Part shown: one piece after another, positions 1-6,200 of the stretch | How positions within the stretch are numbered: the stretch's first letter is position 1 | How the letters are laid out: the number at the start of each line of letters is the position of its first letter | From: Thiobacillus sp. UBA2186 | GTDB lineage: Bacteria > Pseudomonadota > Gammaproteobacteria > Burkholderiales > Thiobacillaceae | DNA: 32,244 bases | Reading direction: 5' to 3' | Assembly: GCA_002327405.1 (NCBI GenBank) | Contig: DCVO01000187.1 | Location: 1-32,244, forward strand | Notes under the pieces: generated by a model | Database searches by the model: none | What the model was told of the DNA's origin: nothing | What the model saw: only the letters and a program-made list of their open reading frames with translations | Position numbers and translations under genes: made by a program

Positions 1-812
1 AGTTCGGATTCGAGCAGGGTTTCGGACAACGCGGCGCAATTGACCTTGATGAAGGGCGCATCCTTGCGCAGGCTCAGGTAATGGATGGAGCGCGCGATGA
101 CTTCCTTGCCGGTCCCGCTTTCCCCCCGCAGCAGCACCGTCGATTTGCCGGGCGCGGCCTGGTGGACTTCGGCAAACACCTCCTGCATGCGCTTGCTGCG
201 GCCGATGACGTTGTCCAGGCTGTACTTGCCCTGCAACTCCTTCTGCATGCGGTGCTGGCGCTGCATCAGTTCTTCGCGCTCGGCGGCGACGCGCTCATGC
301 AGGCGCGTGGTCTGTCCGATCAGGTTCGCCACCATGGAAAGGAAGCGCACATCGTTCTCGAAATTGGCGGGCTTCCCGTCGACTTCCCTGTCCACGCTCA
401 AGACCCCGACCGTTTGGCGCCCGACCTTGATCGGAACGCCGACAAAGGCGACGACGCGCCCCTCGCCCATGCTGCGCGAACCGGTGCGGTTCAGGAACAG
501 GGGCTCCTTTGCCACGTCGGGCACCACGATGGGCGTGCCGGTTTGCAGGATTTTTCCGGTGATGCCCTCGCCCTTGCGGAATTTCCCTCGGCTGGCCGCC
601 TCGGCCGACATGCCGGTGGCTTCAACAACGTGCAACTCGCCCGACGGCTGCACCAAACTGACCATGCCGCGCTGCATCTTGAGATGCGATGACAGCACGC
701 CCAGCACCTCCCTCGCCGTCTTGTTCAGGTCGAGAGAAGAACTCAGTATCTTGCTGATTTCATAGATAGTTGCAAGTTCGATACCCGACTCACGACCCGG
801 AAACGCACCCAT
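1..812 (-). CDS. nifA: NifA, sigma-54-dependent nif activator (5' part; gene runs off the left edge)
   Basis: Reading the minus strand from the ATG at 812 gives an uninterrupted 270-residue N-terminal part of NifA, the enhancer-binding activator of nif promoters. It opens with a GAF sensor domain (about residues 10-165, starting MGAFPGRESGIELATIYEIS), followed by a linker and the start of the AAA+ domain. The AAA+ part shows VIGRSKRMQEVF and the Walker A motif GESGTGKE, then RSIHYLSLRKDAPFIKVNCA. The central domain, the Cys motif that makes some NifA proteins oxygen-sensitive, and the HTH all lie outside the window. No nifL lies directly upstream; the upstream neighbour is a divergent zinc-ribbon gene. 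A sigma-54 promoter and a NifA-type activator site precede the gene. Identification is firm; the exact start is likely but has only a weak GAGG upstream. Confidence 0.95.
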   Translation of the reverse strand, partial: MGAFPGRESGIELATIYEISKILSSSLDLNKTAREVLGVLSSHLKMQRGMVSLVQPSGELHVVEATGMSAEAASRGKFRKGEGITGKILQTGTPIVVPDVAKEPLFLNRTGSRSMGEGRVVAFVGVPIKVGRQTVGVLSVDREVDGKPANFENDVRFLSMVANLIGQTTRLHERVAAEREELMQRQHRMQKELQGKYSLDNVIGRSKRMQEVFAEVHQAAPGKSTVLLRGESGTGKEVIARSIHYLSLRKDAPFIKVNCAALSETLLESE

Positions 813-879
813 AGCCTCTGACCTCGCCGACCCTGTTTCAGGTCCTGAAGAAAATTTCCATATCCCTGGCGTTAAAAAC

Positions 880-897
880 ATGCAAATGGCATGCCAA
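880..897 (-). promoter_or_regulatory. Sigma-54 promoter of nifA
   Basis: On the minus strand this reads TTGGCATGCCATTTGCAT, matching the -24/-12 consensus TGGCAC-N5-TTGCA except for C to T at the sixth position. The start site would fall near 869, about 57 bases before the nifA ATG. A TGT-N10-ACA site lies about 90 bp further upstream, the usual geometry for NifA-activated promoters. Confidence 0.75.
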
Positions 898-985
898 TAG
901 GATGGCGGGCTCCTGAATTCCTTGGCCATGGGTCGGCAATGGGACAAGGTCCGGTTCTTGCTTTAGTGCCCTGTAGCCATTTTTT

Positions 986-1001
986 TGTCGCGACCATCAC
1001 A
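986..1001. promoter_or_regulatory. Putative NifA upstream activator sequence for nifA
   Basis: TGT-CGCGACCATC-ACA matches TGT-N10-ACA exactly. Its centre is about 124 bp upstream of the inferred nifA start site. It sits just before the start of the divergent zinc-ribbon gene at 1010, so it might serve either side, but I see a sigma-54 core only on the nifA side. Confidence 0.6.
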
Positions 1002-1009
1002 AGACGATC

Positions 1010-1243
1010 ATGCCGCTCCACGACTTCCACTGCCCCCGCTGCAACAAGACTTTCGAACTGCTGATCCGGGGTTCCGACGTTCCCGTCTGCCCCGATTGCG
1101 GCAGCCGGGAACTGCAAAAACTCGTGTCCATGCCCCAGGCTCCAGGCAAGACCGCAGCCATCATCGCCGGCGCCCGCAGCCAGGCGGCGCGCGAAGGGCA
1201 TTTCAGCAACTACTCCGCCTCCGAGCGGAAAAAAATCAAATGA
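1010..1243 (+). CDS. FmdB-type zinc-ribbon protein
   Basis: The 77-residue protein begins MPLHDFHCPRCNKTFELL and carries two CxxC knuckles (CPRC near residue 8, CPDC near residue 28). This is the FmdB/CxxC_CXXC_SSSS putative regulatory zinc-ribbon layout, followed by a basic tail ending SASERKKIK. The family binds one zinc ion and has no firmly established function; small proteins of this kind are often placed near regulators. It is divergent from nifA, with 197 bp between starts. The ribosome binding site is weak. Family assignment is good; a role in nif control is only suggested by position. Confidence 0.8.
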   Translation: MPLHDFHCPRCNKTFELLIRGSDVPVCPDCGSRELQKLVSMPQAPGKTAAIIAGARSQAAREGHFSNYSASERKKIK

Positions 1244-1275
1244 GGCTTTTGCGTGCGCCTCGCCCGTGTCGGCTT

Positions 1276-1291
1276 TGTAGGATTTGCGACA
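1276..1291. promoter_or_regulatory. Putative NifA upstream activator sequence for the dark operon
   Basis: TGT-AGGATTTGCG-ACA is an exact TGT-N10-ACA match, 50 bp upstream of a -24/-12 element on the plus strand. The centre lies about 85 bp before the inferred start site, slightly closer than the other pairs in this window. Confidence 0.5.
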
Positions 1292-1341
1292 AATGAAACG
1301 CCCTGCTTTTCCCAGGCCCGCGAAGTTGCTCATGTGCTTTT

Positions 1342-1357
1342 TGGCATGCCGTCTGCT
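1342..1357 (+). promoter_or_regulatory. Putative sigma-54 promoter of the dark operon
   Basis: TGGCATGCCGTCTGCT fits TGGCAC-N5-TTGCT with two mismatches (C to T at position 6, and T to C at the first -12 base) while keeping the invariant GG and GC at the right spacing. Transcription would start near 1368, just before the MITE-like element at 1381, so the element would lie in the 5' leader of the operon. Confidence 0.5.
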
Positions 1358-1380
1358 TGGCTTGCTGGAAACCTGCCTGT

Positions 1381-1639
1381 CTAGCAGCCTGTCGGACTTG
1401 AGGCTGATCTACTGCGCCGGTGGGAAGAGCGGTCCATTTTTGGCTTGCGCCGAAACTCGCAAGCTCGTTTTGACTTGCGCCGAAACTAGCAAGCTCGTTT
1501 TGGCTTGCGCCGAAACTGGCAAACTCGTTTTCCCCGATTTCTCGTTGCATAGGCCCGCTATGCGCCTCGAAATCGTGAAAAACTGTCCTCGCTCTCCCAC
1601 CCGGCTCGCTACGATCGCTCAAGTCCGACAGGCTGCTAG
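1381..1639. mobile_element. MITE-like element with 22-bp perfect terminal inverted repeats
   Basis: The ends 1381-1402 and 1618-1639 are perfect 22-bp inverted repeats (outer part CTAGCAGCCTGTCGGACTT). Between them is no credible gene, but there are three tandem 30-bp units. Reading frames cross the element in several frames only because the repeat length is a multiple of three. The palindromic CTAG at each tip may hold a short target duplication (TA or CTAG). No transposase is present, so mobility would need a partner elsewhere. It occupies most of the gene-free stretch 1244-1679. Confidence 0.7.
1441..1530. repeat. Three tandem 30-bp repeats inside the MITE-like element
   Basis: Three head-to-tail 30-bp units start at 1441, 1471 and 1501 and differ at a few positions. 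Each contains a small hairpin, CTTGCG-ccgaaact-CGCAAG, which is perfect in unit 1 and decays by one mismatch in unit 2 and two in unit 3. Confidence 0.9.
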
Positions 1640-1679
1640 GAAATACCGCACGAAGAAACCGGATAACGGGAGCTCTCTC

Positions 1680-2048
1680 ATGTTCAATGCATCGCTGCTG
1701 TCCATCATCGAAAATGCGGGCGTCGCCGTGCTGACCCTGACCGAAGGCCTGGAAAAGGACGAGTTCCTGTCCTCGCGCCTGACCCGCGCGGAAACCACGC
1801 GCCAGCTGAAAATCATGAGCGACTCCATGGCCAGCCTGCCGCCGTCGACGCAAGTCCTGCTTGAAGAAATCGACTGGAAAGGCTGGCAGTCGCTGGCACG
1901 CCGGATCGGCGGCGGCGACGGCGCGGAAGAAGAAGCACTGTGGTTCGCGGCCTGCTCGCTGGTGCCGGCTACGCTGATGTGGCTGCGCGTCTACCGCAAG
2001 AGCCAGCCGGAAGATTTTCTATACAAGCCTGCGCCGCACGGCGCATGA
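1680..2048 (+). CDS. Unrecognised protein, first gene of a putative NifA-controlled operon
   Basis: The 122-residue protein starts MFNASLLSIIENAGVAVLTL with a GGGAG ribosome binding site 8-12 bases upstream of ATG 1680. An upstream in-frame extension exists to 1284 but is only translated MITE sequence and is left out. The protein is mostly helical in character, acidic in the middle, with a Trp-rich C-terminal half (WKGW, LWFAACSLVPATLMWLRVY) and no signal peptide or metal motif. I do not recognise the family. Its stop overlaps the possible ATG of the next gene (ATGA at 2045), so the two are probably translationally coupled. The sigma-54/UAS pair upstream suggests nitrogen-fixation-linked expression. 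Confidence 0.75.
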   Translation: MFNASLLSIIENAGVAVLTLTEGLEKDEFLSSRLTRAETTRQLKIMSDSMASLPPSTQVLLEEIDWKGWQSLARRIGGGDGAEEEALWFAACSLVPATLMWLRVYRKSQPEDFLYKPAPHGA

Positions 2049-2068
2049 ATCAGGCAATGGAGAAGCAA

Positions 2069-2347
2069 ATGCAAGCCATTCTCAAACTTGAAGGCGATCA
2101 TGTCCAACTCGCCTCGCCCGAGGAAGTCGCCGCCGGCATCAAGGCCGCCTGCGAAGTGTTCGCGCAGAACGGCGCCGACCCGAAGGCCTGCGCCGCCGCC
2201 AGCGAAAAGCTGGACAAGGACGAAGAACTGACCCGCGACGAAGCCCTGCTCTGCGTGATCTGGAACACCGCAGACGACAAGGCCTTCCGCGCCGTCACCC
2301 TGGGCTGGCTGGCGCGCGACGTCGACATCCGGCTCGTCCTGGCATAA
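2069..2347 (+). CDS. Unrecognised small acidic protein, nif-linked operon
   Basis: From ATG 2069 this is a 92-residue protein starting MQAILKLEGDHVQLASPEEV. The start was chosen because GGAGAAGCAA lies directly upstream; in-frame ATGs at 2045 (overlapping the previous stop) and 2057 are alternatives. The sequence is helical and acidic (KLDKDEELTRDEALLCVIWN) and ends DVDIRLVLA. No known domain or cofactor motif is visible. It lies second in the operon, 9 bp before the next small gene. Codon use is typical of the window's real genes, so I accept it as coding, but the function is unknown. Confidence 0.7.
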   Translation: MQAILKLEGDHVQLASPEEVAAGIKAACEVFAQNGADPKACAAASEKLDKDEELTRDEALLCVIWNTADDKAFRAVTLGWLARDVDIRLVLA

Positions 2348-2356
2348 GCGGCCGGC

Positions 2357-2524
2357 ATGACTGTCGAACAACTCATCGCCGCCCTGCGGCAGCTGCCGCC
2401 GCAGGCCGTGGTCATCATCGAAGGCGACGCCGGCTATTCGCTGGTCGGCGGAATCGGCTTCGAACAAAACGGCAACGGCGTCCCCGACGAAGTCATCCTG
2501 CAGCCGTCGATGGAAGATGACTGA
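2357..2524 (+). CDS. Unrecognised 55-residue protein
   Basis: This short frame reads MTVEQLIAALRQLPPQAVVI and continues through VPDEVILQPSMEDD to TGA at 2522. It begins 9 bases after the preceding stop, within the same small-gene operon, and its third codon positions are strongly G/C as in the neighbours. The L-x2-LP-P-x-A-x-V-x-I start is typical of small soluble proteins of unknown role that open with one helix and a beta hairpin. No motif suggests a function. Coding status is likely but not certain at this length. Confidence 0.55.
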   Translation: MTVEQLIAALRQLPPQAVVIIEGDAGYSLVGGIGFEQNGNGVPDEVILQPSMEDD

Positions 2525-2534
2525 ACTCCAAATA

Positions 2535-2582
2535 CGCCCTCTCCCTCGGGGAGGGCTGGGGTGAGGGGTGAGGGGTGAGGGC
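2535..2582. repeat. GC-rich hairpin repeat, CCTCTCCC/GGGAGGG family
   Basis: CCCTCTCCCtcggGGAGGG forms a hairpin, followed by repeated GTGAGGG units. Related copies lie at 2876-2912, 11215-11300, 17519-17703, 26432-26596 and 30500-30608. Confidence 0.75.
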
Positions 2583-2591
2583 CAAGAGGCA

Positions 2592-2855
2592 ATGGAAACC
2601 GAAACATTCGGCAGTTTCGTCATCGCGGAAATGAATACCCACCGCTTCATGTTCCGTGGCGCGGGGATCGATCGCGACAGCGCCCGCCGCGCCCTGCTGA
2701 ATGCCTGGCGCACACACCGCACCGCGCTGCTGGCACAGTATCCGGAACGGACCGGCTCCATTCCGGACGAAGCCAACATCGAGAACCACTTCAGGATTTA
2801 CTACCTGGAATTCCAGGCGGATGCGGGTTACCGAGATGGCGAACGCATCGTCTGA
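2592..2855 (+). CDS. Unrecognised protein, nif-linked operon
   Basis: The 87-residue protein begins METETFGSFVIAEMNTHRFM at ATG 2592, preceded by AGAGGCA. It contains FRGAGIDRDSARRALLNAWR and a C-terminal HFRIYYLEFQADAGYRDGE. I know no family for it. It has no signal peptide, membrane segment or cysteine cluster. A hairpin repeat separates it from the gene before (2535-2582) and another from the gene after (2876-2912). Position in the putative NifA-controlled operon is the only clue to its role. Confidence 0.65.
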   Translation: METETFGSFVIAEMNTHRFMFRGAGIDRDSARRALLNAWRTHRTALLAQYPERTGSIPDEANIENHFRIYYLEFQADAGYRDGERIV

Positions 2856-2875
2856 TCCGTCATCGCAAGGCCGCA

Positions 2876-2912
2876 GTCCTCACCCCAACCCTCCCAGAGG
2901 GAGAGGGGGCGA
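2876..2912. repeat. GC-rich hairpin repeat, CCTCTCCC/GGGAGGG family
   Basis: CTCACCCCAACCCTCCCagaGGGAGAGGGGG is a second copy of the family at 2535-2582, in the opposite orientation, so the two copies bracket the 87-residue gene. Confidence 0.7.
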
Positions 2913-2993
2913 ACGCCGGACCCAAACCGATTTAACGCGGCGATCCAGCTAAACCAGGCCCGGCAAAACTTTCTTCGGATAACAGGAGCCCCC

Positions 2994-3425
2994 ATGAACG
3001 ACAACACACTTGAACACAACCGCGTCATCCTGTGCCACTTCGACAGCTACAGCTGCGCCCTGAACTTCGCCCGCTACGGCGGTAGCGTGCTTGCCCCTGC
3101 GCCCTTGCCGGAGGCAACGAGCGACATGCCGCCGCCGGCCAAGGCCGGCGAACAACATGCCCCTGCCGAGGTACTCAATGCGCTGGTGGCAAAGTACGGC
3201 CTCGACCCCGCGCAGCTGAAGATCAATGACGACTTCGAGGCCTGGCTATCCAGCGACAAGGGCCCCATCCGCATCCACCTCGCCCGCTTCACCGGCCTCG
3301 ATGCGCCGCACGCGGCAATCGAACCGCTCGGCGGCGTATTCAAGCCCATCAGCCAGATGCGCGGCATGCCCATGACCGAGCTGAACCTGATGCGGCAGGT
3401 TTTCAATCTGATCATCGGCGGTTGA
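2994..3425 (+). CDS. Unrecognised protein, last gene of the nif-linked small-gene operon
   Basis: The 143-residue protein begins MNDNTLEHNRVILCHFDSYS with AGGAG 5-9 bases upstream of the ATG. The N-terminal third has a cysteine pair (ILCHFDSYSCALNFARYGGS), the middle a low-complexity Pro/Ala linker (LAPAPLPEA to PPPAKAGE), and the C-terminal part a folded-looking segment with KYGLDPAQLKINDDFEAW and FTGLDAPHAAIEPLGG. I do not recognise a family. The next gene is convergent, so the operon probably ends here, although no clear hairpin terminator is visible in the 28-bp gap. Confidence 0.75.
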   Translation: MNDNTLEHNRVILCHFDSYSCALNFARYGGSVLAPAPLPEATSDMPPPAKAGEQHAPAEVLNALVAKYGLDPAQLKINDDFEAWLSSDKGPIRIHLARFTGLDAPHAAIEPLGGVFKPISQMRGMPMTELNLMRQVFNLIIGG

Positions 3426-3453
3426 GAATAAGCCCTCCGATTCCCGCTATTAC

Positions 3454-4056
3454 TCAGAACCTGTCCGTCCTGACCACCTCCTCGTACGCAAGCTGCCCGC
3501 CGCGCGGCCAGGGCGTGTCGGTGCCCTTGCCGATCGCCACATACATGGCGATGACGTGGTCTTCGGGCAGGTTGATGAGCCTGGCCACGGTGTCCACGTC
3601 GCCCAGGTCCATGGGGCTGGAGTTATAGCCCATGCTCTGCGCCGCCAGCATCAGCGTCTGCGCGGCGATGCCGCAGGAGCGCATGGCCTCTTCCACCTGA
3701 AAGCGCTCGCGCCCTTCGTAGTGCTGGCGGATGCCTTCCAGCAGCCCTTCGCGCACATCGGGCGGCGCGGTCCGCCAGTAGCGTTCCGGCGATTTCTGCC
3801 AGGCCTTCACATCGGCGCAGATCACCACCAGCAGCGAGGCATCGGTGATCTGCGGCTGCATCCAGCAGGCGGCGCGAATCTGCTCGCGCAAGGCCGGGTC
3901 GCGCACCAGCACGAAGCGCCAGTGCTGGATGTTGAAGGCGGTGGGCGACAACATCGCCAGCGACATCAGCCCGCGGATTTCGTCCTCGCCCATCGCATGC
4001 GCCGGATCGAGCTTCCTGACCGCACGCCGGGTTTCGATGGCAGTTCTTACGTCCAT
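3454..4056 (-). CDS. Nitroreductase-family flavoprotein
   Basis: The 200-residue protein starts MDVRTAIETRRAVRKLDPAH, the usual N-terminus of FMN-binding nitroreductases, with the family's S/R-rich FMN phosphate region. AMLSPTAFNIQHWRFVLVRD corresponds to the conserved P-S-x-x-N-x-Q-x-W-x-F block, and GYNSSPMDLGDVDTV and AMYVAIGKGTDTPWPRG to the later FMN-contact regions. Such enzymes use NAD(P)H to reduce nitroaromatics, quinones or flavins; the substrate cannot be read here. ATG 4056 is preferred over 4086 because GAGGAACAACC lies directly before it. It is divergent from an HxlR-type regulator, 119 bp apart, a common pairing. Confidence 0.9.
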   Translation of the reverse strand: MDVRTAIETRRAVRKLDPAHAMGEDEIRGLMSLAMLSPTAFNIQHWRFVLVRDPALREQIRAACWMQPQITDASLLVVICADVKAWQKSPERYWRTAPPDVREGLLEGIRQHYEGRERFQVEEAMRSCGIAAQTLMLAAQSMGYNSSPMDLGDVDTVARLINLPEDHVIAMYVAIGKGTDTPWPRGGQLAYEEVVRTDRF

Positions 4057-4175
4057 GGTTGTTCCTCGATTTGTTTGGCTTGGCACATGCCGAAGGCGAT
4101 GCTAGCCTCACATGAACGTTTTCGTAAGAATGCACAAATTCAGCCACTAGTTACATTTTGTATACCGAGGACGCG

Positions 4176-4529
4176 ATGCGCCACACACGCTACGACTGCA
4201 ATTTCGGCTGCCCGGTGGAAGCCTGCTTGGAAGTGATCGGCGGCAAGTGGAAAGGCGTGATCCTGTTCCACCTGCTGGGCGGAACCAAGCGATTCAACGA
4301 ACTGCTGCGGCTGATTCCCGGCGTGACCCAGCGCATGCTGACCCGGCAACTGCGCGAACTGGAAGACGACGGCATCGTGGCCAGAAAGGTCTACGCCGAA
4401 GTGCCGCCCAAGGTGGAATATTCCCTCACCGAATTCGGCCGGACCCTGGAGGACCTGCTGAGGCATTTGCAGCGATGGGGCAGCGATTCGCTGGAGACGA
4501 TTATCCGGATCAGGGGCCAGGGGAAGTGA
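4176..4529 (+). CDS. HxlR-family winged-helix transcriptional regulator
   Basis: The 117-residue protein shows the HxlR signature: an N-terminal cysteine region (YDCNFGCPVEACLEVIGGKW), KRFNELLRLIPGVTQRMLTR as the recognition region, and the wing VPPKVEYSLTEFGRTL. HxlR/YodB-type regulators usually sense electrophiles or quinones through N-terminal cysteines and control adjacent reductases; the divergent nitroreductase is the obvious target. ATG 4176 follows CGAGG; a TTG start 18 bases earlier is possible but less likely. The shared 119-bp intergenic region should hold the operator, but I could not identify a convincing palindrome. Confidence 0.92.
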   Translation: MRHTRYDCNFGCPVEACLEVIGGKWKGVILFHLLGGTKRFNELLRLIPGVTQRMLTRQLRELEDDGIVARKVYAEVPPKVEYSLTEFGRTLEDLLRHLQRWGSDSLETIIRIRGQGK

Positions 4530-4579
4530 TCGCCACCTGAAACAAGACTGCCGAAGGCTTAGGCTCCCTCCGCCATCCA

Positions 4580-4600
4580 AAATGTGCTATTTACACATTT
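4580..4600. promoter_or_regulatory. Putative operator of the Xre-RES toxin-antitoxin operon
   Basis: AAATGTG-CTATTTA-CACATTT is a perfect 7-7-7 inverted repeat, 47 bp before the antitoxin ATG in an AT-rich promoter region. A GTGC-GTTATCA-GCAC repeat follows at about 4612-4626, and GTGCTAT recurs 18 bp apart. Autoregulation by the antitoxin is the expected role. Confidence 0.55.
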
Positions 4601-4647
4601 AGTGCTATATTGTGCGTTATCAGCACGATGTTTAAAAGGAGCACCCC

Positions 4648-5007
4648 ATGAATCTCGCGATCGCGCACGGCGCAGACAAGGCAAGCGTGTTGGCCGAGGC
4701 GTTTGGCAACGCCGGCAAGCAGCTCGGCATGAGCCAGGCCGAGCTCGGGGAAATCATCGGCAAGGACCGCTCGGCCGTCAGCCGCGGCCGCATCGACCCC
4801 GACAGCAAGGCGGGCGAACTGGCCCTGCTGTTCATTCGCTGCTACCGCGCGCTCTACGTTCTGGTGGGCGGCGGGCAGAAGGAAATGCGCCACTGGATGC
4901 ACACGGAAAACCTTCACACCGGAGGTATTCCCGCCGAGCAGGTCAAGAGCATCCAGGGCCTGGTCAGTGTGCTCGAATACCTGGATGCCATGCGCGGCAA
5001 GCTGTAA
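4648..5007 (+). CDS. Xre-type antitoxin with MbcA/ParS/Xre toxin-binding domain
   Basis: The 119-residue protein has an N-terminal helix-turn-helix (about residues 20-60, GMSQAELGEIIGKDRSAVSR) and a C-terminal toxin-binding domain of the DUF2384/MbcA type (HWMHTENLHTGGIPAEQVKS to SVLEYLDAMRGKL). Its partner, the RES-domain toxin, begins at the base after its stop codon, so the two are translationally coupled. AAAGGAGCACCCC gives a strong ribosome binding site. In characterised pairs this protein blocks the toxin active site and represses the operon; the palindrome at 4580-4600 fits that. Confidence 0.9.
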   Translation: MNLAIAHGADKASVLAEAFGNAGKQLGMSQAELGEIIGKDRSAVSRGRIDPDSKAGELALLFIRCYRALYVLVGGGQKEMRHWMHTENLHTGGIPAEQVKSIQGLVSVLEYLDAMRGKL

Positions 5008-5754
5008 GTGGCCGACTGGGACGCCTGCCTTGCCGCAGCGCCGATAGGCCGGATTTCCGGCCGGCTGCTTCGCCTTGTCGAAAGCCAGGAAGAGGTTGCG
5101 ACCAACCAGCTGGTCGCCTCGCTTGAGCGTCAGGCCGTGCTGGAGGATCTGCTGGAATCGACCAAGCCGCCGCTACGCAAAGGCTCGGAAAGGCTGCATT
5201 ACCTGCTGGCAACCCCCTTCCGCTACCCGCCCTTGCGCCATGGCTCGCGATTCGGCACACGCAGCGAGCCGAGCCTGTTTTACGGCTCGCTGGGTCTGGA
5301 CACGGTACTGGCCGAGGCGGCCTATTACCGCTTCGTTTTCTGGCAGGGGATGGCCGTTCCGCCCGATGGCAAGCTGGTCACCCAGCATACGATGGTCGAG
5401 GCCGACTACCTGGCCAGCCGCGGCTTGCGGCTGCATCAGCCGCCCTTCACGGCGCAGCGGGAGACGCTGACCAACCCGGCGGACTACCGCGCCACGCAGG
5501 AACTTGGCACGAAGATGCGGCAAGCCGGCATCGAGGCCTTCGAGTTCACCTCGGCACGCGACCCCTACGGCGGAACGAATGTCGCCCTCTTCACCCCCGA
5601 CGCCTTGCCGACGGACGCGCCGCTTTCAATGACGCCCTGGCTTTGCGAACTGACGGGCGGGCACGCCAAGTTCAGCGCCGGCCACGACAGGACGGTTTTT
5701 GACTTCCCGGTCGGCTTGTTTATGGTGGGCGGCGAGTTTCCCCAGCCTGCCTGA
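5008..5754 (+). CDS. RES-domain toxin (NAD+-degrading family)
   Basis: The 248-residue protein starts with GTG at 5008, immediately after the antitoxin TAA. The RES core is visible: RYPPLRHGSRFGTRSEPSLF followed by YGSLGLDTVLAEAAYYRFVF, with the Arg and Glu of the signature, and later FEFTSARDPYGGTNVALF carrying the Ser region. RES toxins of MbcT and related type deplete NAD+ by phosphorolysis or hydrolysis and cause growth arrest. The extra N-terminal 70 residues are helical, as in the longer members. The frame is intact and full length, so the module is probably functional. Confidence 0.9.
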   Translation: MADWDACLAAAPIGRISGRLLRLVESQEEVATNQLVASLERQAVLEDLLESTKPPLRKGSERLHYLLATPFRYPPLRHGSRFGTRSEPSLFYGSLGLDTVLAEAAYYRFVFWQGMAVPPDGKLVTQHTMVEADYLASRGLRLHQPPFTAQRETLTNPADYRATQELGTKMRQAGIEAFEFTSARDPYGGTNVALFTPDALPTDAPLSMTPWLCELTGGHAKFSAGHDRTVFDFPVGLFMVGGEFPQPA

Positions 5755-5872
5755 TGTTCCGATTGCGTCTGAATGGCGGGCCTGCCGGATTTGTTCGGGC
5801 GAGGGCCCATTAATTGCGATTGTTTCTCGGAGTTCGGCCTTCCCCAGCCCCATTGGCGCCAACGTTGAACAC

Positions 5873-5891
5873 TGTATATTTACGGTATACA
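5873..5891. promoter_or_regulatory. Putative HigA operator
   Basis: TGTATA-TTTACGG-TATACA is a perfect 6-7-6 inverted repeat ending 8 bases before the higB ATG, where antitoxin autorepression of higBA operons is expected. Confidence 0.55.
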
Positions 5892-5899
5892 ATGCGTTC

Positions 5900-6177
5900 A
5901 TGATCAAATCCTTCCAGCACAAGGGTCTTGAGCAGTTCTTTTTTTCGGGAGCAAAGCCGGCATCCAGCCGGTTCACGCCAACAGGCTGAGATTGCAACTG
6001 GCCAGGCTGGATGCCGCCAAAATGCCTGAGGATATGAATCTGCCCGGCTGGAAACTGCACCCCTTGTCCGGCAAGCTCAAGGACCATTGGGCGGTTTGGG
6101 TGGACAAGAACTGGCGCATGACTTTTACTTTCGACGGCGAGGATGCCGTGCTGGTGGACTACCAGGATTATCACTGA
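5900..6177 (+). pseudogene. higB: HigB-type toxin gene with a one-base frameshift in a T7 run
   Basis: From ATG 5900 the frame reads MIKSFQHKGLEQFFFSGAKP and stops at 5988. The normal HigB continuation, GSKAGIQPVHANRLRLQLA then DAAKMPEDMNLPGWKLHPLS and TFTFDGEDAVLVDYQDYH to TGA at 6175, is present in another frame. Adding one T to the seven T at 5939-5945 would join them without a gap and give FFFFGSKAGIQP, so a single deletion in a homopolymer explains the break. HigB toxins are RelE-fold mRNA interferases. The TTG at 5992 is not a credible start, since it lies inside the domain. The break may be a real mutation, a sequencing error, or a slippage site. Confidence 0.85.
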
Positions 6178-6200
6178 GGGCCGAATACAGGAGCATCGAC

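Noticed and set aside
1441..1530. Short regularly spaced repeats that might suggest a CRISPR array.
   Set aside because: The units are contiguous 30-bp tandem repeats with no spacers, and they lie inside a MITE-like element; no cas gene is near.
1284..1679. In-frame upstream extension of the gene at 1680.
   Set aside because: It only translates the MITE-like element; a proper ribosome binding site and start exist at 1680.
5936..5950. Programmed -1 ribosomal frameshifting at the T7 run of higB.
   Set aside because: The run is not in the X-XXY-YYZ register needed for tandem slippage, and no clear stimulatory structure follows; a simple deletion is more likely.
5992..6177. A separate small gene starting with TTG at 5992.
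   Set aside because: It is the second half of the frameshifted higB; the TTG lies inside the toxin domain and has no ribosome binding site.
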